From Trissonchulus latispiculum (Eukaryota; Nematoda; Enoplea; Enoplida; Ironidae): DNA of 64,000 nt. Positions within the stretch are counted from its first letter, which is position 1. Every line of letters starts with the position of its first letter. Of the stretch, positions 9,727-19,869 are shown piece by piece. The stretch lies in the NCBI GenBank assembly GCA_030248195.1, contig JASAND010013380.1:1-64000 (forward strand), in the 5' to 3' direction. The notes beneath the pieces are model-generated. The model did no database searches, was not told the DNA's origin, and saw nothing but the letters and a program-made list of their open reading frames with translations. The position numbers were made by a program, and so were the translations under genes.

Positions 9727-10475
9727 TCAAACCAGCATCAATGATAAGTTGAGTAGAACCAAATCGTTCTTTAAGCAGTCAATGGCTATTTGGTAGTTAT
9801 CTGCCGTTTGCTGAATACCAGCAATCGTCTTTGCTGCTTCTCCAGTGACTTTGGATTTGAGGTAAGCGAATTTTTGAATATCGCTTATATCTGGGTTATT
9901 GTGGACACTGATTTGGAACATGTCCCAAAATCCGCTCCAACTTTGTATATCTCCGTTGAAGGTGGGAAGATCAAGCTTCAGTAACTTTGTCGAGTTGTGA
10001 TTATTCCTTTGGGGAAACTCTCTTTCGTTGCTTTCGGCAATCTGTCGATTTCTGTTGTCTATGACTTGAATGTTGTTCTGGAGTACAGTATTCCTGCTGG
10101 CTTTTAACCTAGCTGACGTTTCTTCAACGTTATCTGCCAGGTCTTGAGCTTCGTAGCAACTGGAGTAATGTGATCATCGTCGAGGTCTTCCTTCAGTAGT
10201 TCTTGAAGAAAGGACTGGGGCTTGTTTAAGTCAGAGGTTAGAATATCATAATTCACTTCAATTCTTTCAAGATAGTTAGAAGTGTCATCTGGTATTGGAT
10301 CTCTTAGCAGAGTTTCAGCAGTTTGAAGTTTAGGTTGGGAAGACTTTTTCATAAGCGTGAGTCTTCTGCTGTAAGGAACAATTGAGGCCATTGGAAAGGC
10401 CAACAGAAGACAAATCAGATAGATACCGTAAATCAGAAAAGTTTTGCTACCATGTTTTGGTTTCTGCATTACCAA
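9727..10475 (-). pseudogene. BEL/Pao gag fragments
   Basis: Two minus-strand pieces. The one at 9,727-9,921 has IQKFAYLKSKVTGEAAKTIA and ADNYQIAIDCL, the signature of the Pao-type gag (DUF1759-like). The one at 10,104-10,475 has a basic start and an acidic helical tail (LQELLKEDLDDDHITPV), typical of the segment before it. Order gag then RT on the same strand fits a BEL/Pao element. The gag runs almost directly into mid-RT near 9,725, showing loss of the stretch in between. No LTR was identified. Confidence 0.7.
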
Positions 10476-10479
10476 AATC

Positions 10480-12255
10480 TGAAGACATTGATGATTCAGA
10501 AAATATAAACAATTTTTGAATATACGATCCTATTGTGCGTTTGTATCTTTTACAAATAAATTTGGAGCAAATAATTAAGAATACTGACTCTATAACTTAA
10601 TATAACAAAAAACAAGTACTCAGACATATTCTTATAAATAATTCTGAGCAATTTAATACGAATTTCCTAGAAATTTTATTTTTACTGAAATTTGTTGTTT
10701 CGTGCATCAAATCACAAAATTATATTTTATAAATTGTTAAAGCTTCATTTGCTTGCATGTTGCTTGCTATGTTCGTCTCTTCGGGTTGGCATTTTTTGCC
10801 TCATGACGAAAACTTTTTTAGCGTAGGTAAATTCGATTTGGCAAAGCAAGCCTAACGCTGCTAGACATCAGCTTAACTGGAAGAAAATTTAGTGCAAAAG
10901 TTGCCAGACAAAATGGTTTTCAACCGAATCATATATTTCTGAAATTTTCTGCTGGGGCCCCGCCTGTCTGCAATTGTCCACATTTTGTTTTTATTCATAT
11001 TGCTGATTGCAGCGACAAGCTGATTGTTACAATTGTTGTACGTAGCAATTGAAATACTAATCAATGATTTATATAATCCAGAAATGACTATTCCTATAAC
11101 CTCAGAATGTTAACCTTAATGTCATATTTTTGAGTAGTAATTTTCGAAAAGAAGTAAAATGTTTCCTTGTGCAAATCGTGAAACTAAAAAACCTGCTGGT
11201 ACTCCCTTTTCGCTTCCAACTAGTTCGTTTCGTGACAACAAATAATTTGGTCAAGTCAAACCTCCTTTTCAAAATCCTAGATAAGCCCCTCTGCGCAAAT
11301 TCGTGCAAATTTAACAAGAAGGTGGAAATGGAACAAATTTTTTTATAATAATTTCACAAAATGCAGACCCTGTAACATTGCCAACATCACAACGAGGGGT
11401 TTCATAAACAAGAACTGTAATAGCTTTGAAAACGTTGATTACATACTGAACTAGTCCAGTGTGTAATTACATACTGGACCAGTGCAGTTCCGAACTGAAC
11501 TGAATTACATACTGAACTACGACATATATATATGGCGATAATCACGAAAGTAGTCAGCTGAAAGTCTCAAAGTTTACTATATTTTCAAAACGTTAGAAAT
11601 TTCAACTTTTTAATTAGATTTTTCATTTAAAGCATCGCTCTCGCGACATAAGTAAACAAAATGCCAACTGGTAATGCCAAAGTATAGAATGCAAAATTGT
11701 ACCAGTAAACGAACAAAAATACTAGCTAACTTCAAAAATACTACTGGCGGAACTATAGGGATTAAATACGACAAAAATATACGATAGATAGCAAGACTAG
11801 ATTAAAGGTAAATTCTTCATTTAAACGTATCTGAGGCCTTTTAAGCTTGAACATATTAAATATATTGCTTCTTAGTACTCCTTCTTTCTTTCTGGTTAAC
11901 CATCATATGTACGGTTTGTATTGGTCAACGAATAAACTTTGCTTGCTTTTCAAATAATTCCAAGAATTCCAATAGTTCCGATAAGATAAACAAACCAAAA
12001 ATACATGTTAGAAAAAAAGTACTAAACTTAGCTTTTAACAAAATTCCGGTTAAATGGTTGACAAAAACGCAAAACAACAAAAAGAGACAGAGAAAATTTA
12101 ATATTGAAAGTAAAAAATCAAAAAGAAAAAAGAAAATGAATGAAACAATGCTACCATCACGACAGAAGCACGAGGTAGAGACCTACGACATGCGCCTTTG
12201 TGTGGCAGCTACACACTAACTTGAAGATGGCCATACAAGTTGCGCGTACTTATGA
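10480..12255. other. Non-coding AT-rich stretch
   Basis: No gene recognised. Around 11,430-11,515 the word ATTACATACTG recurs three times with small changes. A sense/antisense ORF pair at 11.1-11.35 kb has no recognisable domain. This stretch lies behind the 5' side of the BEL/Pao remnant, and any LTR here has decayed beyond what I can see. Confidence 0.4.
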
Positions 12256-12279
12256 TATATGAGCCCACTTACCAGAGTC

Positions 12280-12492
12280 CTATTCGAAGCGCGATGTTAC
12301 AATGCGCCGGGGTTCCGCATTAAACCCCACATACTGCAAACGCCTTTCCTCCTCTGCAAACCATTCCTCTCTCGCAATACGCCGTGCATTCTTATTCTTA
12401 GGTCTAACAGTTCTACGAAACCCAAATGGAATTTCTTGATTTGGACCTCTGACAGGTGGCAAATGTCTAGGGAATGGCATCGGCGGGAGCAT
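12280..12492 (-). CDS. Small basic ORF E of the NADAR cassette, unknown function
   Basis: 70 codons, rich in Arg and Pro at the start, with an Arg/Glu-rich segment (NARRIAREEWFAEEERR). Its ATG directly follows the TGA of ORF D (TGAATG), so the two are adjacent without spacer. I do not recognise a family. An overlapping frame (12,297-12,521) is also open, so the coding frame is not certain. Tight packing on one strand with no introns resembles viral or retroelement organisation more than a host gene. Confidence 0.4.
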   Translation of the reverse strand: MLPPMPFPRHLPPVRGPNQEIPFGFRRTVRPKNKNARRIAREEWFAEEERRLQYVGFNAEPRRIVTSRFE

Positions 12493-12720
12493 TCAATGAT
12501 TTCGCAATTTCGGTAGTCCAAAATTCGATAGAATATATTTAGGGTTCAATGGTACCTTGCGGATACACATATTACGATCACAACGAGGTCTAGCTGGCAT
12601 CAAAGCAGAACGTACTGTAACAACTTTTCCTTCTGCAGTTGGAACATTTAAACGCGTATGGCGTTCATGCTTTGGAACTATAATTGGTAAAATTCGTCTA
12701 AATGCTACATGATCCTTCAT
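12493..12720 (-). CDS. Small basic ORF D of the NADAR cassette, unknown function
   Basis: 75 codons with a positively charged composition (FRRILPIIVPKHERHTRLN, then RPRCDRNMCIRKV). It begins 13 bp past the end of the NADAR ORF and is followed immediately by ORF E. No motif is recognised. It may be a separate gene or the frameshifted C-terminal part of its neighbour. Confidence 0.4.
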   Translation of the reverse strand: MKDHVAFRRILPIIVPKHERHTRLNVPTAEGKVVTVRSALMPARPRCDRNMCIRKVPLNPKYILSNFGLPKLRNH

Positions 12721-12733
12721 ACGAATGGTACAT

Positions 12734-13585
12734 TTAGTAAGGAGCTGGGAAATAGCAATGCCGTTTTGTAATTAAATGATGTTCCAAACTAGAGTGATAA
12801 GGCAAAGCCGGAGTTGCATAAGCCATAGTCTCATAAGGAGCTGCGGGACAATAAGTGCCATCCGGATGCCCTCGATACTTATCCTCAAGGAGCGGCCTGA
12901 TAATGAAATGTGGCAACACACAACCTCCTGCAATATCAGGGTAACGTGGTGCAAATTTCCCGTATAACCAATTTCTAGCCGCATGTTGCATACGCCAACC
13001 AATGGTAGTCTTACGGCGATACACTTCATGACCTTGCAACAAACGATTGTTGTGATCCACTAGGTCCATAGGTCCATAAACCATAAAATACATAAGGAAA
13101 TTCATATACATGCAACCGATAAAATTTTCACCCGTTTGACAAGATGGAAAGTTGGATTCGATATACCTTGCGTCACAACCGGTACCCATGAATGGATGTC
13201 CTTTAGCCGACTTAGCGAAAAACTTCTCACAGTTATTCAAGACAAAAGTTCGCAATTCTGGCTCCTGATAAAACCTCTCAATGACAGTCTGATAGGCCAA
13301 TAAAGGACGGTAAGTAGTTTTCCACATTCGCTGCAAGTGCGGGTAGTGCTTCAGCTTATTATCCACATACATCTTGATGTCTACACCATGCATAATTAGG
13401 TGACGACTCTTAACCCAGGCTGCCAATTCATGCAACCCTAACAACTTACACTTAAAGTTCTGGTAGGCTGTCTCCGCACACCGAAACTTAAAATCTTCGT
13501 CCAACAAAGTGATACCTCCTTCGGGTGTGTACATGAAGCTTGCAGGCGATATATAACGGAATAACGAAACGCAAGGCTTCGTCAT
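12734..13585 (-). CDS. NADAR (YbiA-like, DUF1768) domain protein
   Basis: 283 codons, open throughout. Three blocks match the NADAR pattern in order. Near residue 35 there is FKFRCAETAYQNFKCKLLG with HELAAWVKSRH (the 'AEhayQ..K' helix). Near residue 95 there is AYQTVIERFYQEPELRTFVL (the 'vl..Kf.qnpeL...Ll' helix). From about residue 127 there is FMGTGCDARYIE then QTGENFIGCMYMNFLMYF (the 'WG.G ... G.N.lG..lM' end). NADAR proteins act on ADP-ribose-type compounds, and some remove ADP-ribose from guanine in nucleic acid; that biochemistry is family knowledge, not shown here. The canonical Trp before GxG is Met. The C-terminal 120 residues are unassigned. The ORF sits between a disordered ORF and two small basic ORFs, next to a gypsy RT fragment. 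Confidence 0.65.
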   Translation of the reverse strand: MTKPCVSLFRYISPASFMYTPEGGITLLDEDFKFRCAETAYQNFKCKLLGLHELAAWVKSRHLIMHGVDIKMYVDNKLKHYPHLQRMWKTTYRPLLAYQTVIERFYQEPELRTFVLNNCEKFFAKSAKGHPFMGTGCDARYIESNFPSCQTGENFIGCMYMNFLMYFMVYGPMDLVDHNNRLLQGHEVYRRKTTIGWRMQHAARNWLYGKFAPRYPDIAGGCVLPHFIIRPLLEDKYRGHPDGTYCPAAPYETMAYATPALPYHSSLEHHLITKRHCYFPAPY

Positions 13586-13619
13586 ATGACTGCTGAGGAA
13601 TCAGAGGGTACCATTGCAT

Positions 13620-14543
13620 CTATTCCTCACGAGTAGATGGATATCTTGGCTGAGTGGCAGTGCCAAGAGTTGATGAAATACCAGGAGGAGGTCCACTCAC
13701 TGGCGGTTGGACAGAGATGGTGACGCTCGATGGAGGTGTCACCACTGGCATACGAACCAATGGGGGTACGGCAACCGTGGTGGTGACCGGTGTAGCCACA
13801 AGGCCAGAAGCAACCGAAGCAGCTCCCGTAAGAGGTTCAGAGGCCACCGATCTACCCACAGCACGCAGATCAGGGGACATTTGGTCAAAAATGTTAGTTT
13901 GGAAAGCCCCAGATTGACGCAGGGTTGATTCCTCCGTAGGGGTAGAACCACCAGAGCGAGGGGCTGCTTGGGCACCAGATGGCTGAATATTGTCCTCAAC
14001 GTCCTCTACGGAGAGGCTGGCCAATGGAATTTGGGCGGAGACCGGTGTACTATGGCTCGCCTGCTGGCCTGGTACCCATTCCAAATTTGCCCCTTCTAAT
14101 CCAGTGTAAACAGGAGCCCGAACACCCGAGGGGGTCCCCGGCTGTTGAACCATCGAACCGGCTGGAGATGGTCCAGAACCAGTGGAACGGATGGTAATAG
14201 GTGGATTGTTCATATCCCGTGGGTCTCCAGTCTCTGGAATGAAGATAGTTCGCGGAGGTAACTCCGTAGGTAATGGCGGCAAACGGGTTTCACGTTCCCG
14301 ACTATGAGCTTCAGCAACAACTTCCGGATTGGGTGATTCTTCTGAGATCCCAATCGCAGTTGTGGCGTCGTCGTCCGAGATCGTGACTGAATGGTCGGCT
14401 GACTGAGTCCTTCGCTGAGCTCGGTCCTGCTGTTCGCTGCTGGAATCGTCGAGAGGGGTTCGATTGGAGTCAGCTGGATGGACTCTGCCGGTTATCTGGG
14501 TAAACCTGTTAAAATCCAGCAGATCAATGCGACGGCGGACCAT
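13620..14543 (-). CDS. Long Pro/Ser/Thr-rich, probably disordered ORF B of the NADAR cassette
   Basis: 307 codons, with few large hydrophobic residues after the first 20 and many Pro, Ser, Thr and Gly. The frame is open about 30 codons upstream of the ATG and there encodes a hydrophobic helix ending in an RRR cluster (FIFSIAGLFAYP then MVRRRID), so the true start may lie near 14,640. A membrane anchor followed by a long disordered tail is one reading; a gag-like or linker region is another. Its stop TAG directly abuts an ATG, and the NADAR ORF starts 34 bp later. Function unknown. Confidence 0.45.
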   Translation of the reverse strand: MVRRRIDLLDFNRFTQITGRVHPADSNRTPLDDSSSEQQDRAQRRTQSADHSVTISDDDATTAIGISEESPNPEVVAEAHSRERETRLPPLPTELPPRTIFIPETGDPRDMNNPPITIRSTGSGPSPAGSMVQQPGTPSGVRAPVYTGLEGANLEWVPGQQASHSTPVSAQIPLASLSVEDVEDNIQPSGAQAAPRSGGSTPTEESTLRQSGAFQTNIFDQMSPDLRAVGRSVASEPLTGAASVASGLVATPVTTTVAVPPLVRMPVVTPPSSVTISVQPPVSGPPPGISSTLGTATQPRYPSTREE

Positions 14544-14716
14544 TGGGTAAGCAAAAAGTCCCGCAATAGAGAAAATAAATGGGCCCAGAAAACCTCTCGT
14601 AAGAGAGATGCTCGGTTTCCTCCGAAATCTTCAGGAGCCAGTAAGGACAAGGCAAAACGCCCCCGAAATTGGTGGATGATGCCATGACGACCCGTTAGTC
14701 GTTGCCGTAAGGCTTT

Positions 14717-14748
14717 CTGTTCCACCACCTCCATAGGTGGTGGAACAG
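14717..14748. other. Perfect 14-bp hairpin at the gypsy RT / NADAR-cassette junction
   Basis: CTGTTCCACCACCT (14,717-14,730), loop CCAT, then the exact reverse complement (14,735-14,748). It sits where the gypsy frame stops resembling RT and the cassette frame starts, so it may mark a recombination or deletion junction. Confidence 0.7.
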
Positions 14749-14749
14749 A

Positions 14750-15297
14750 TTTTTTCGGGTTAACTTCCTGAGTGGCTCCACTTTTGTTGGCATGTCAGGG
14801 ACGAATTCGTTGTACCAATTGACCATTCCAAGGAAACGTCTCAGTTCTTTATGATTTCTTGGAGCGGGTGTCTCCAGCAGTGATTTCATCCGCTTGGGGT
14901 CCGGGGAAACTCCGTCCGGTGAAATGATCAGGCCTAAGAAACGGACAGAAGAGCACTTTTTAGCGTTGATTCTGTAGTTGCCGTCTTGCAGGGCTTAGAG
15001 TACTTGTTTGAGGTTGTGATCGTGCTCCTGTTGTGTTTTACCGTATATGATTATATCGTCGATATAGGGACGGCAGCTCAGAATTCCAGCTAGAGTTTCC
15101 TGCATGCATCTTTGGAAAATGGACGCTGAGTCTTTCAGGCCCATGGGCAGGCGACAGTATTGGTATAAGCCTAGTGGTGTAATCGTTGCTGTGAGATGCC
15201 TTGATTCTGGATGTAAGCGAATGCTGAAGTAAGCTTTTTTCAGGTCTAGCTTTGAGAAGATTTTTGAATCTTTTAGCTCAAGGCGGATGTCGCCCAA
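14750..15297 (-). pseudogene. Ty3/gypsy reverse transcriptase fragment
   Basis: Minus strand. FSKLDLKKAYFSIRLHPES (first catalytic Asp), then YCRLPMGLKDSASIFQRCM, then PYIDDIIIYGKT (YIDD near 15,055-15,066, the usual YVDD/YIDD active site), a stop codon, then VRFLGLIISPDGVSPDP and RRFLGMVNWYNEFVPDM of the RT thumb. It lacks the N-terminal RT, RNase H, integrase and LTRs. One in-frame TAA at about 14,997 breaks it. Truncated on both sides, it ends at the NADAR-cassette junction. Confidence 0.85.
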
Positions 15298-15299
15298 AT

Positions 15300-16805
15300 T
15301 CTCCTCTTGCTTATGCCAAAAATTTGCTAATTCTTAAATTGTACACATTTAGCAAGAGATAATTCTACGAATGTATGACTGGTAGGATTAAACTCATATG
15401 ACTCTGGTTCCTACATATGTAGGAGCTGGCCCAATCAGTACATATCTCCATTTGATACAATTATATCAATCAAAAGTACTGGATCTCTCTGATGATGAGC
15501 ATATGGGTCCTAATTCCGCCCTGGTATATTTTTATAGACCACATTCAAATTTTCCCACTTTCAATTGGTCAGGGCCTGAGGGATTAGGGCCGAAAGACTT
15601 TGACCAATTGTTAAGTTTTCATCGTCACTATAATCCCAGTTGTGCATTAAGCACTTAGTTGTATATATCTGTTGTGTTTAAGACTTGAATTCTTTCAAAA
15701 TTCTTTCAGCTCATAAAATGCTTATAAAATTCACTTTTCACTTGTATTACTTCAACTTGGATAAATAAGTTGCTTCATTTCTTTCTCATAAAAATTGTTT
15801 TAAGGATGTTTATTTTTCATTGTTGAGAATTCTTCAATTCTTTGATATTTCATTTTATGGTATTGCTGCATCACATCACATTACATATTAAGATAGCACT
15901 TTTTGTTTTACTTATTTTCACCAGGAGTATGCACTTGTTTTGGCAAATTATATAAATCATTTTCAAGTTTCTATACTATTTCATCGGGTGTTTCTAGTTT
16001 CAGTGTGACACAGCAAAGTTCTGAATTATTATATTTTCCCTATGTTTGTTCCCCTTACTATTAATAGCCCTGTAACTTTGCTAACTTCGTTCTACATATA
16101 CCTTGAGTCCACAAAAAGGCGTACACACTTAGTAATCTATTTTGGATATATTAGCTGAAGGTCAGGACCATTACTTATAGCATTGTACCTACAAATGTAT
16201 CAGTATGAAATTCTGGATATACGTAACGTAGTAACTCAAGATCATCTGATTTTCAACAGACGCAAGATCCGACTTCTCATGCTCACTTTACTTTCATCAA
16301 TCACAGAGCTTCATCCTAACTCACAGCTCACTGCCTGCTTCTGAAAGATTTTAAAATCTGTTCAGAGTGATCCTTTAATCATTGTAGCAGTATGCTTTGG
16401 CTTCCCTTAGTGTTGTTGTAATCAGTACTTTTCCAAGCTTTGAACGGTTATATTATGTGGCTAAGTACTGAAATTTAATTGACAGGAGATTTGGGATTAC
16501 ACTATGCAGTTGAGAAAAACAATCTTCGCAATGAACTTGAAGCGCTCCGAGCCAAAAACTTTGTGCCCATATAGTGTTTGAAAGGCATAGACCATACTTC
16601 GTGTAAAGATGCATTTGCACTAAAACGCAAGTGATGTATAAGATAGCAATTGAGGAACGAACAGGCCTTGGATAGTTGGCTTCTGTAATGCTTCCAAAAT
16701 AATACCTTTGATTTAATCTTGCTGCCTGTGTAGCTCAGGAAATAATGGCTTATTTGTTTTCTGCAAAACTGACGGGTTTTTGACGCCAAAATCAGAAAGT
16801 TGGCT
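15300..16805. other. Non-coding stretch with one unassigned ORF
   Basis: Mostly AT-rich. A plus-strand ORF of 86 codons at 15,398-15,658 has ordinary composition (Asp, Pro, Tyr, Phe rich; FNWSGPEGLGPKDF) but matches no family I know; it could be the end of an eroded element protein. An ORF at 16,502-16,789 on the minus strand is likewise unassigned. No repeat ends recognised. Confidence 0.35.
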
Positions 16806-16813
16806 ATCGCTGA

Positions 16814-17614
16814 TTTGCACCAATGAAGAATAACTGAAGAATAACCTAACCTTGAGGTTACCTCAGGGTTAAGTCTATGTTCTCCAACTATTTCGTTGCA
16901 CCAGTCAGGGTTAACTTCCTAGTCTCCAGTTAACCTCGAGTATAACTTATTCCGCAACTGACAAAAATTTTACCTTCAGTTTGATAAGAGCTAACTGAAG
17001 AATAAGGGGTAGACATTGGTTCTAACACCTAAAAGTTAGCTTTTTTAGAATAAATCTTGCTGAATGAAAGTCAACAAAGCTTAAAATGATTATCTGGCGG
17101 TATTTCAAAGGATAATTATAAAGATAAAGAGCATTGAAATCAGCAAAATTATTCGAGTTATGTTTCCCGCAATTGTACTGCCAAATTATTGTTCGGAGTA
17201 AGTTGGTTTCATCTGATATGACAGTTATTATCCGACACGGAATAAACAATTGAATAACTGTGCCCACTGTTTCATGCTTTGCTAGTAAACTCGGGGTTAT
17301 CTTTGTTCTTCAGCTATTCTTTAGCTAAGGTGGAGGTTGAGCGTAGTCTTCAGTTATGCTCAAGGTTAACTCTATGCTTCAACTATTCTGATTGGTTTTC
17401 ACAACAAGGCGATGCTTTTGCCTGTTGGACAGTGTCAATATAAGAATAGTTGAGTTGAGTTGCACCCTGAGCTCAAGTTCAGGGTTAGTCATTGTCCAAC
17501 TTAGTTGGGGCATTGCAACGGAATAAAGTTTCTGCCTGAGTTTGAGCTCAGGTGGAGAATAGTTAACTCAGGAATAGCTTAGTTCAGAACTAAGCTATTC
17601 TGCTTTGGTGCAAA
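16814..17614. mobile_element. MITE E, terminal repeat TTTGCACCAA
   Basis: Terminal repeats TTTGCACCAA (16,814) and TTGGTGCAAA (ending 17,614). Just inside, both arms carry many copies of GAATA, AACTGAAGAATA and GTTAACT-like words plus GAGCTCAGG/CCTGAGCTC segments, a subterminal repeat pattern. No target duplication is obvious. It shares the GCACCAA...GAATAA theme with element F at 61.3 kb, so the two may be distant relatives. Confidence 0.65.
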
Positions 17615-17665
17615 CGGCCGCATATCTCATGATAGCAAGAGTACATTATACCAAGAGTACATAAT

Positions 17666-17823
17666 ATAAAGAAATAATGAACAACGCCTGCCTGCAGTCA
17701 CTAAGGCCGTAGCCTTAGTCCGAACAGGAGAGAGCCAATGGGCGCGCCCATTGGCTCTCTCCTGTTCGGACTAAGGCTACGGCCTTAGTGACTGCAGGCA
17801 GGCGTTGTTCATTATTTCTTTAT
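17666..17823. repeat. Perfect 158-bp palindrome with no spacer
   Basis: Two 79-bp arms are exact reverse complements with the centre at 17,744/17,745 in AATGGGCGCGCCCATT. The first mismatch is at 17,665/17,824. On its left flank are two family-B type ends (CAAGAGTACATTATAC and CAAGAGTACATAATAT, 17,637-17,665). It is less AT-rich than its surroundings. Such spacer-free perfect palindromes are usually unstable, so it is either very recent or an assembly or cloning artefact. Confidence 0.95.
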
Positions 17824-17887
17824 GATTAATGCCTTGTATCCTTCGTGGATCCGCCTGCTGGCCAGCGTTTACTTCATTTTCTTGACG

Positions 17888-18232
17888 TAAGAGTACATAA
17901 TATATAAGAGTGTGACAGCAGACAAGCTCTCTGTTATCAGCTGAAGGTACATGCTATGTTCGCTAACGGCTGACCCCCCCCCACAAATGTGTATGTGCTC
18001 TTCAAAGAAATTTGGCCGCTACGCTTGCATGCTGAAGCTCGAAAACACAACTACTCAGTTGGTTCAATGTGCGTCTGTTGCGAGCTTTAACACGTAACGA
18101 TAGCGTGCTAATTTCTTTGAAGAGCACATACACGTTTGTGGGGGGGTCAGCCGTTAGCGAACATAGCATGTGCCTACAGCTGATAACAGAGAGCTTGCCT
18201 GCTGTCACACTCTTATGTATTATGTACTCTTG
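17888..18232. mobile_element. Family B foldback MITE, copy B2
   Basis: Ends are TAAGAGTACATAATATATAA and the reverse complement ending TATGTACTCTTG. Internal arms have GCTAACGGCTGACCCCCCC. The 7-bp duplication seen at other copies is not detectable here, and the first base differs from the family (T for C). Confidence 0.8.
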
Positions 18233-18427
18233 ATTATACATAAGAATGGAACATCATCCTAGCCTAATCGAAAAATCTACGCCCTATTAGACATAATACC
18301 TTGAGCTACTGTCCCTGTAAAATTCTTCATTTATCGTTTTATCGCGTTTATCATAGCGTTGCTTAACAAGTTCCGTTTCATCAGAAAGTCCGTATTAAAG
18401 AAGTCTTATAGTGCACTAAAGAAGTTA

Positions 18428-19330
18428 CTAGCTTGTCAAATTTTTCAAACAACAATTCTTCTGGAACTTGTGCCTCCCTTCCAAACAACATAAAATACGA
18501 TGTATCTTGTCACCCGTTTTCAAATTACGCAAACGTACGTTCTGATCAGACAAAATGTCTACAATTTTGTAGGGACCGTCGTACTTTGGTGCCAATTTAG
18601 GTGTGGTTCCTTGAGCTACAGGCACTTGATTAATGTTTCGCATAACAAGCTCTCTGTCCCACAGTAAAATTCTTTAAATAAGTAAAAATAAAAAACGTTG
18701 CTTAATAAGTTCCGCTTTATCAGAAATAATTTGAGCTGTAATATGCCAGTTTTCGGGTAAAGTCCGTATTAAAGAAGTCTAATAAGTACTTAACTGGTTT
18801 TTCAAGTTTTGAAATAACAGATCTTCTGGAGCTTGCGCATCTCTTATCTTGAATAGTAGAATGAAACGAGGTTCTATATGCATGCATTGGAAAAGCTATT
18901 TTCGTATCCCATTCAGGCTAGTTTACATCTACGTACTTCTTATCTATTTCCCGAATAGTCCCATTTACCCGTTCGAGTAAGCCGTTTGTCTGCGGATGAC
19001 AGGCAGTGGTACGTTAATCGTTTAGCGCCCATTAATTTAAAAAGAGCATTTGTGACCTCTGCCTGTAAATTAGGACCATGATCGGTTATAACCTGGTTCC
19101 CCGTACCGTAAAATAAACTCATTTAAAAGTACTTTTATTTTCTTCTTTTCCATTTCGTAAGGACCAAGCTTCTGCCCAACGCGTAAAGTTGATTAGTTAC
19201 CTTCAAAACACAAACCTGATTTTTGCTAGTCGGAAAATGCATAAAGTCAGCGTAAATTTGCTCAAACTGTTTAGTCACCTGCGGATAAACTTTCATGGGC
19301 GCTTGAGGATGGCTTGACTAGCTTGACCCC
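18428..19330 (-). pseudogene. Ty3/gypsy integrase remnant
   Basis: Minus strand, broken into pieces. From right to left: FEQIYADFMHFPTSKNQV (catalytic core start) near 19,230-19,280; TDHGPNLQAEVTNALFKL (second catalytic Asp region) near 19,040-19,085; then LAPKYDGPYKIVDILSDQ with VRLRNLKTGDK (the GPY/F C-terminal module) at 18,520-18,600. The catalytic Glu region is eroded. Several frameshifts separate the pieces, so it is inactive. No RT or LTR is attached. Confidence 0.75.
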
Positions 19331-19403
19331 ATAGAAAACCGTGCATATACAATACAATTACCTATGAACAACTTAACATTAGAAGCAATGTGGGCCAATA
19401 TAC

Positions 19404-19863
19404 CAAGAGACCATAATACATAAGCGTGTGACAAGCGTCACATTCTATGTTATCAGCTGGCGAGCCTTGCTCTGCGCGCTAGCGGGCCACCCCCCACCCA
19501 CCGCAATTGTGTACCTAGTGGACCCCCCCCCCCCCCAAATCTGCAGTACCTAGTACGCAATTGCTTATGTTCACTCGCTTCTACAATAAACCTTTTATCG
19601 GGGACCCCCTCCGCCGACAATGAGACTGATTATTCGAGATTGATAAATGATAGGTCACATTTGCGGGGGGGGGGGGTCCCGACAAAAGGCATATTCTAGG
19701 AACGAGAGAACGTACGCAATTGCGTACTACGTACTGGTTTGGGGCCCACTAGTTACGCAATTCCGGGGGGGGGGGGGGGTGGGCCGTTAGCACGTAGTGG
19801 ATGGCTCGCGAGCTGATAACAGAGTGTGACGCTTGTCACACTCTTATGTATAAAGTATTCTTG
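19404..19863. mobile_element. Family B foldback MITE, copy B3, longest copy
   Basis: Ends CAAGAGACCATAATACATAA and TATGTATAAAGTATTCTTG. The arms carry GTGTGACAAGCGTCACA, GCGGGCCACCCCCCACC and its inverse with long G runs. The centre is expanded compared with other copies and contains further inverted segments (GGGGACCCCCT and GGGGGGGTCCC). No clear target duplication. Confidence 0.78.
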
Positions 19864-19869
19864 ATGATA

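Noticed and set aside
15398..15658. 86-codon ORF as a host gene
   Set aside because: No recognised domain, no splice partners and a setting between element fragments; listed only inside the non-coding stretch.
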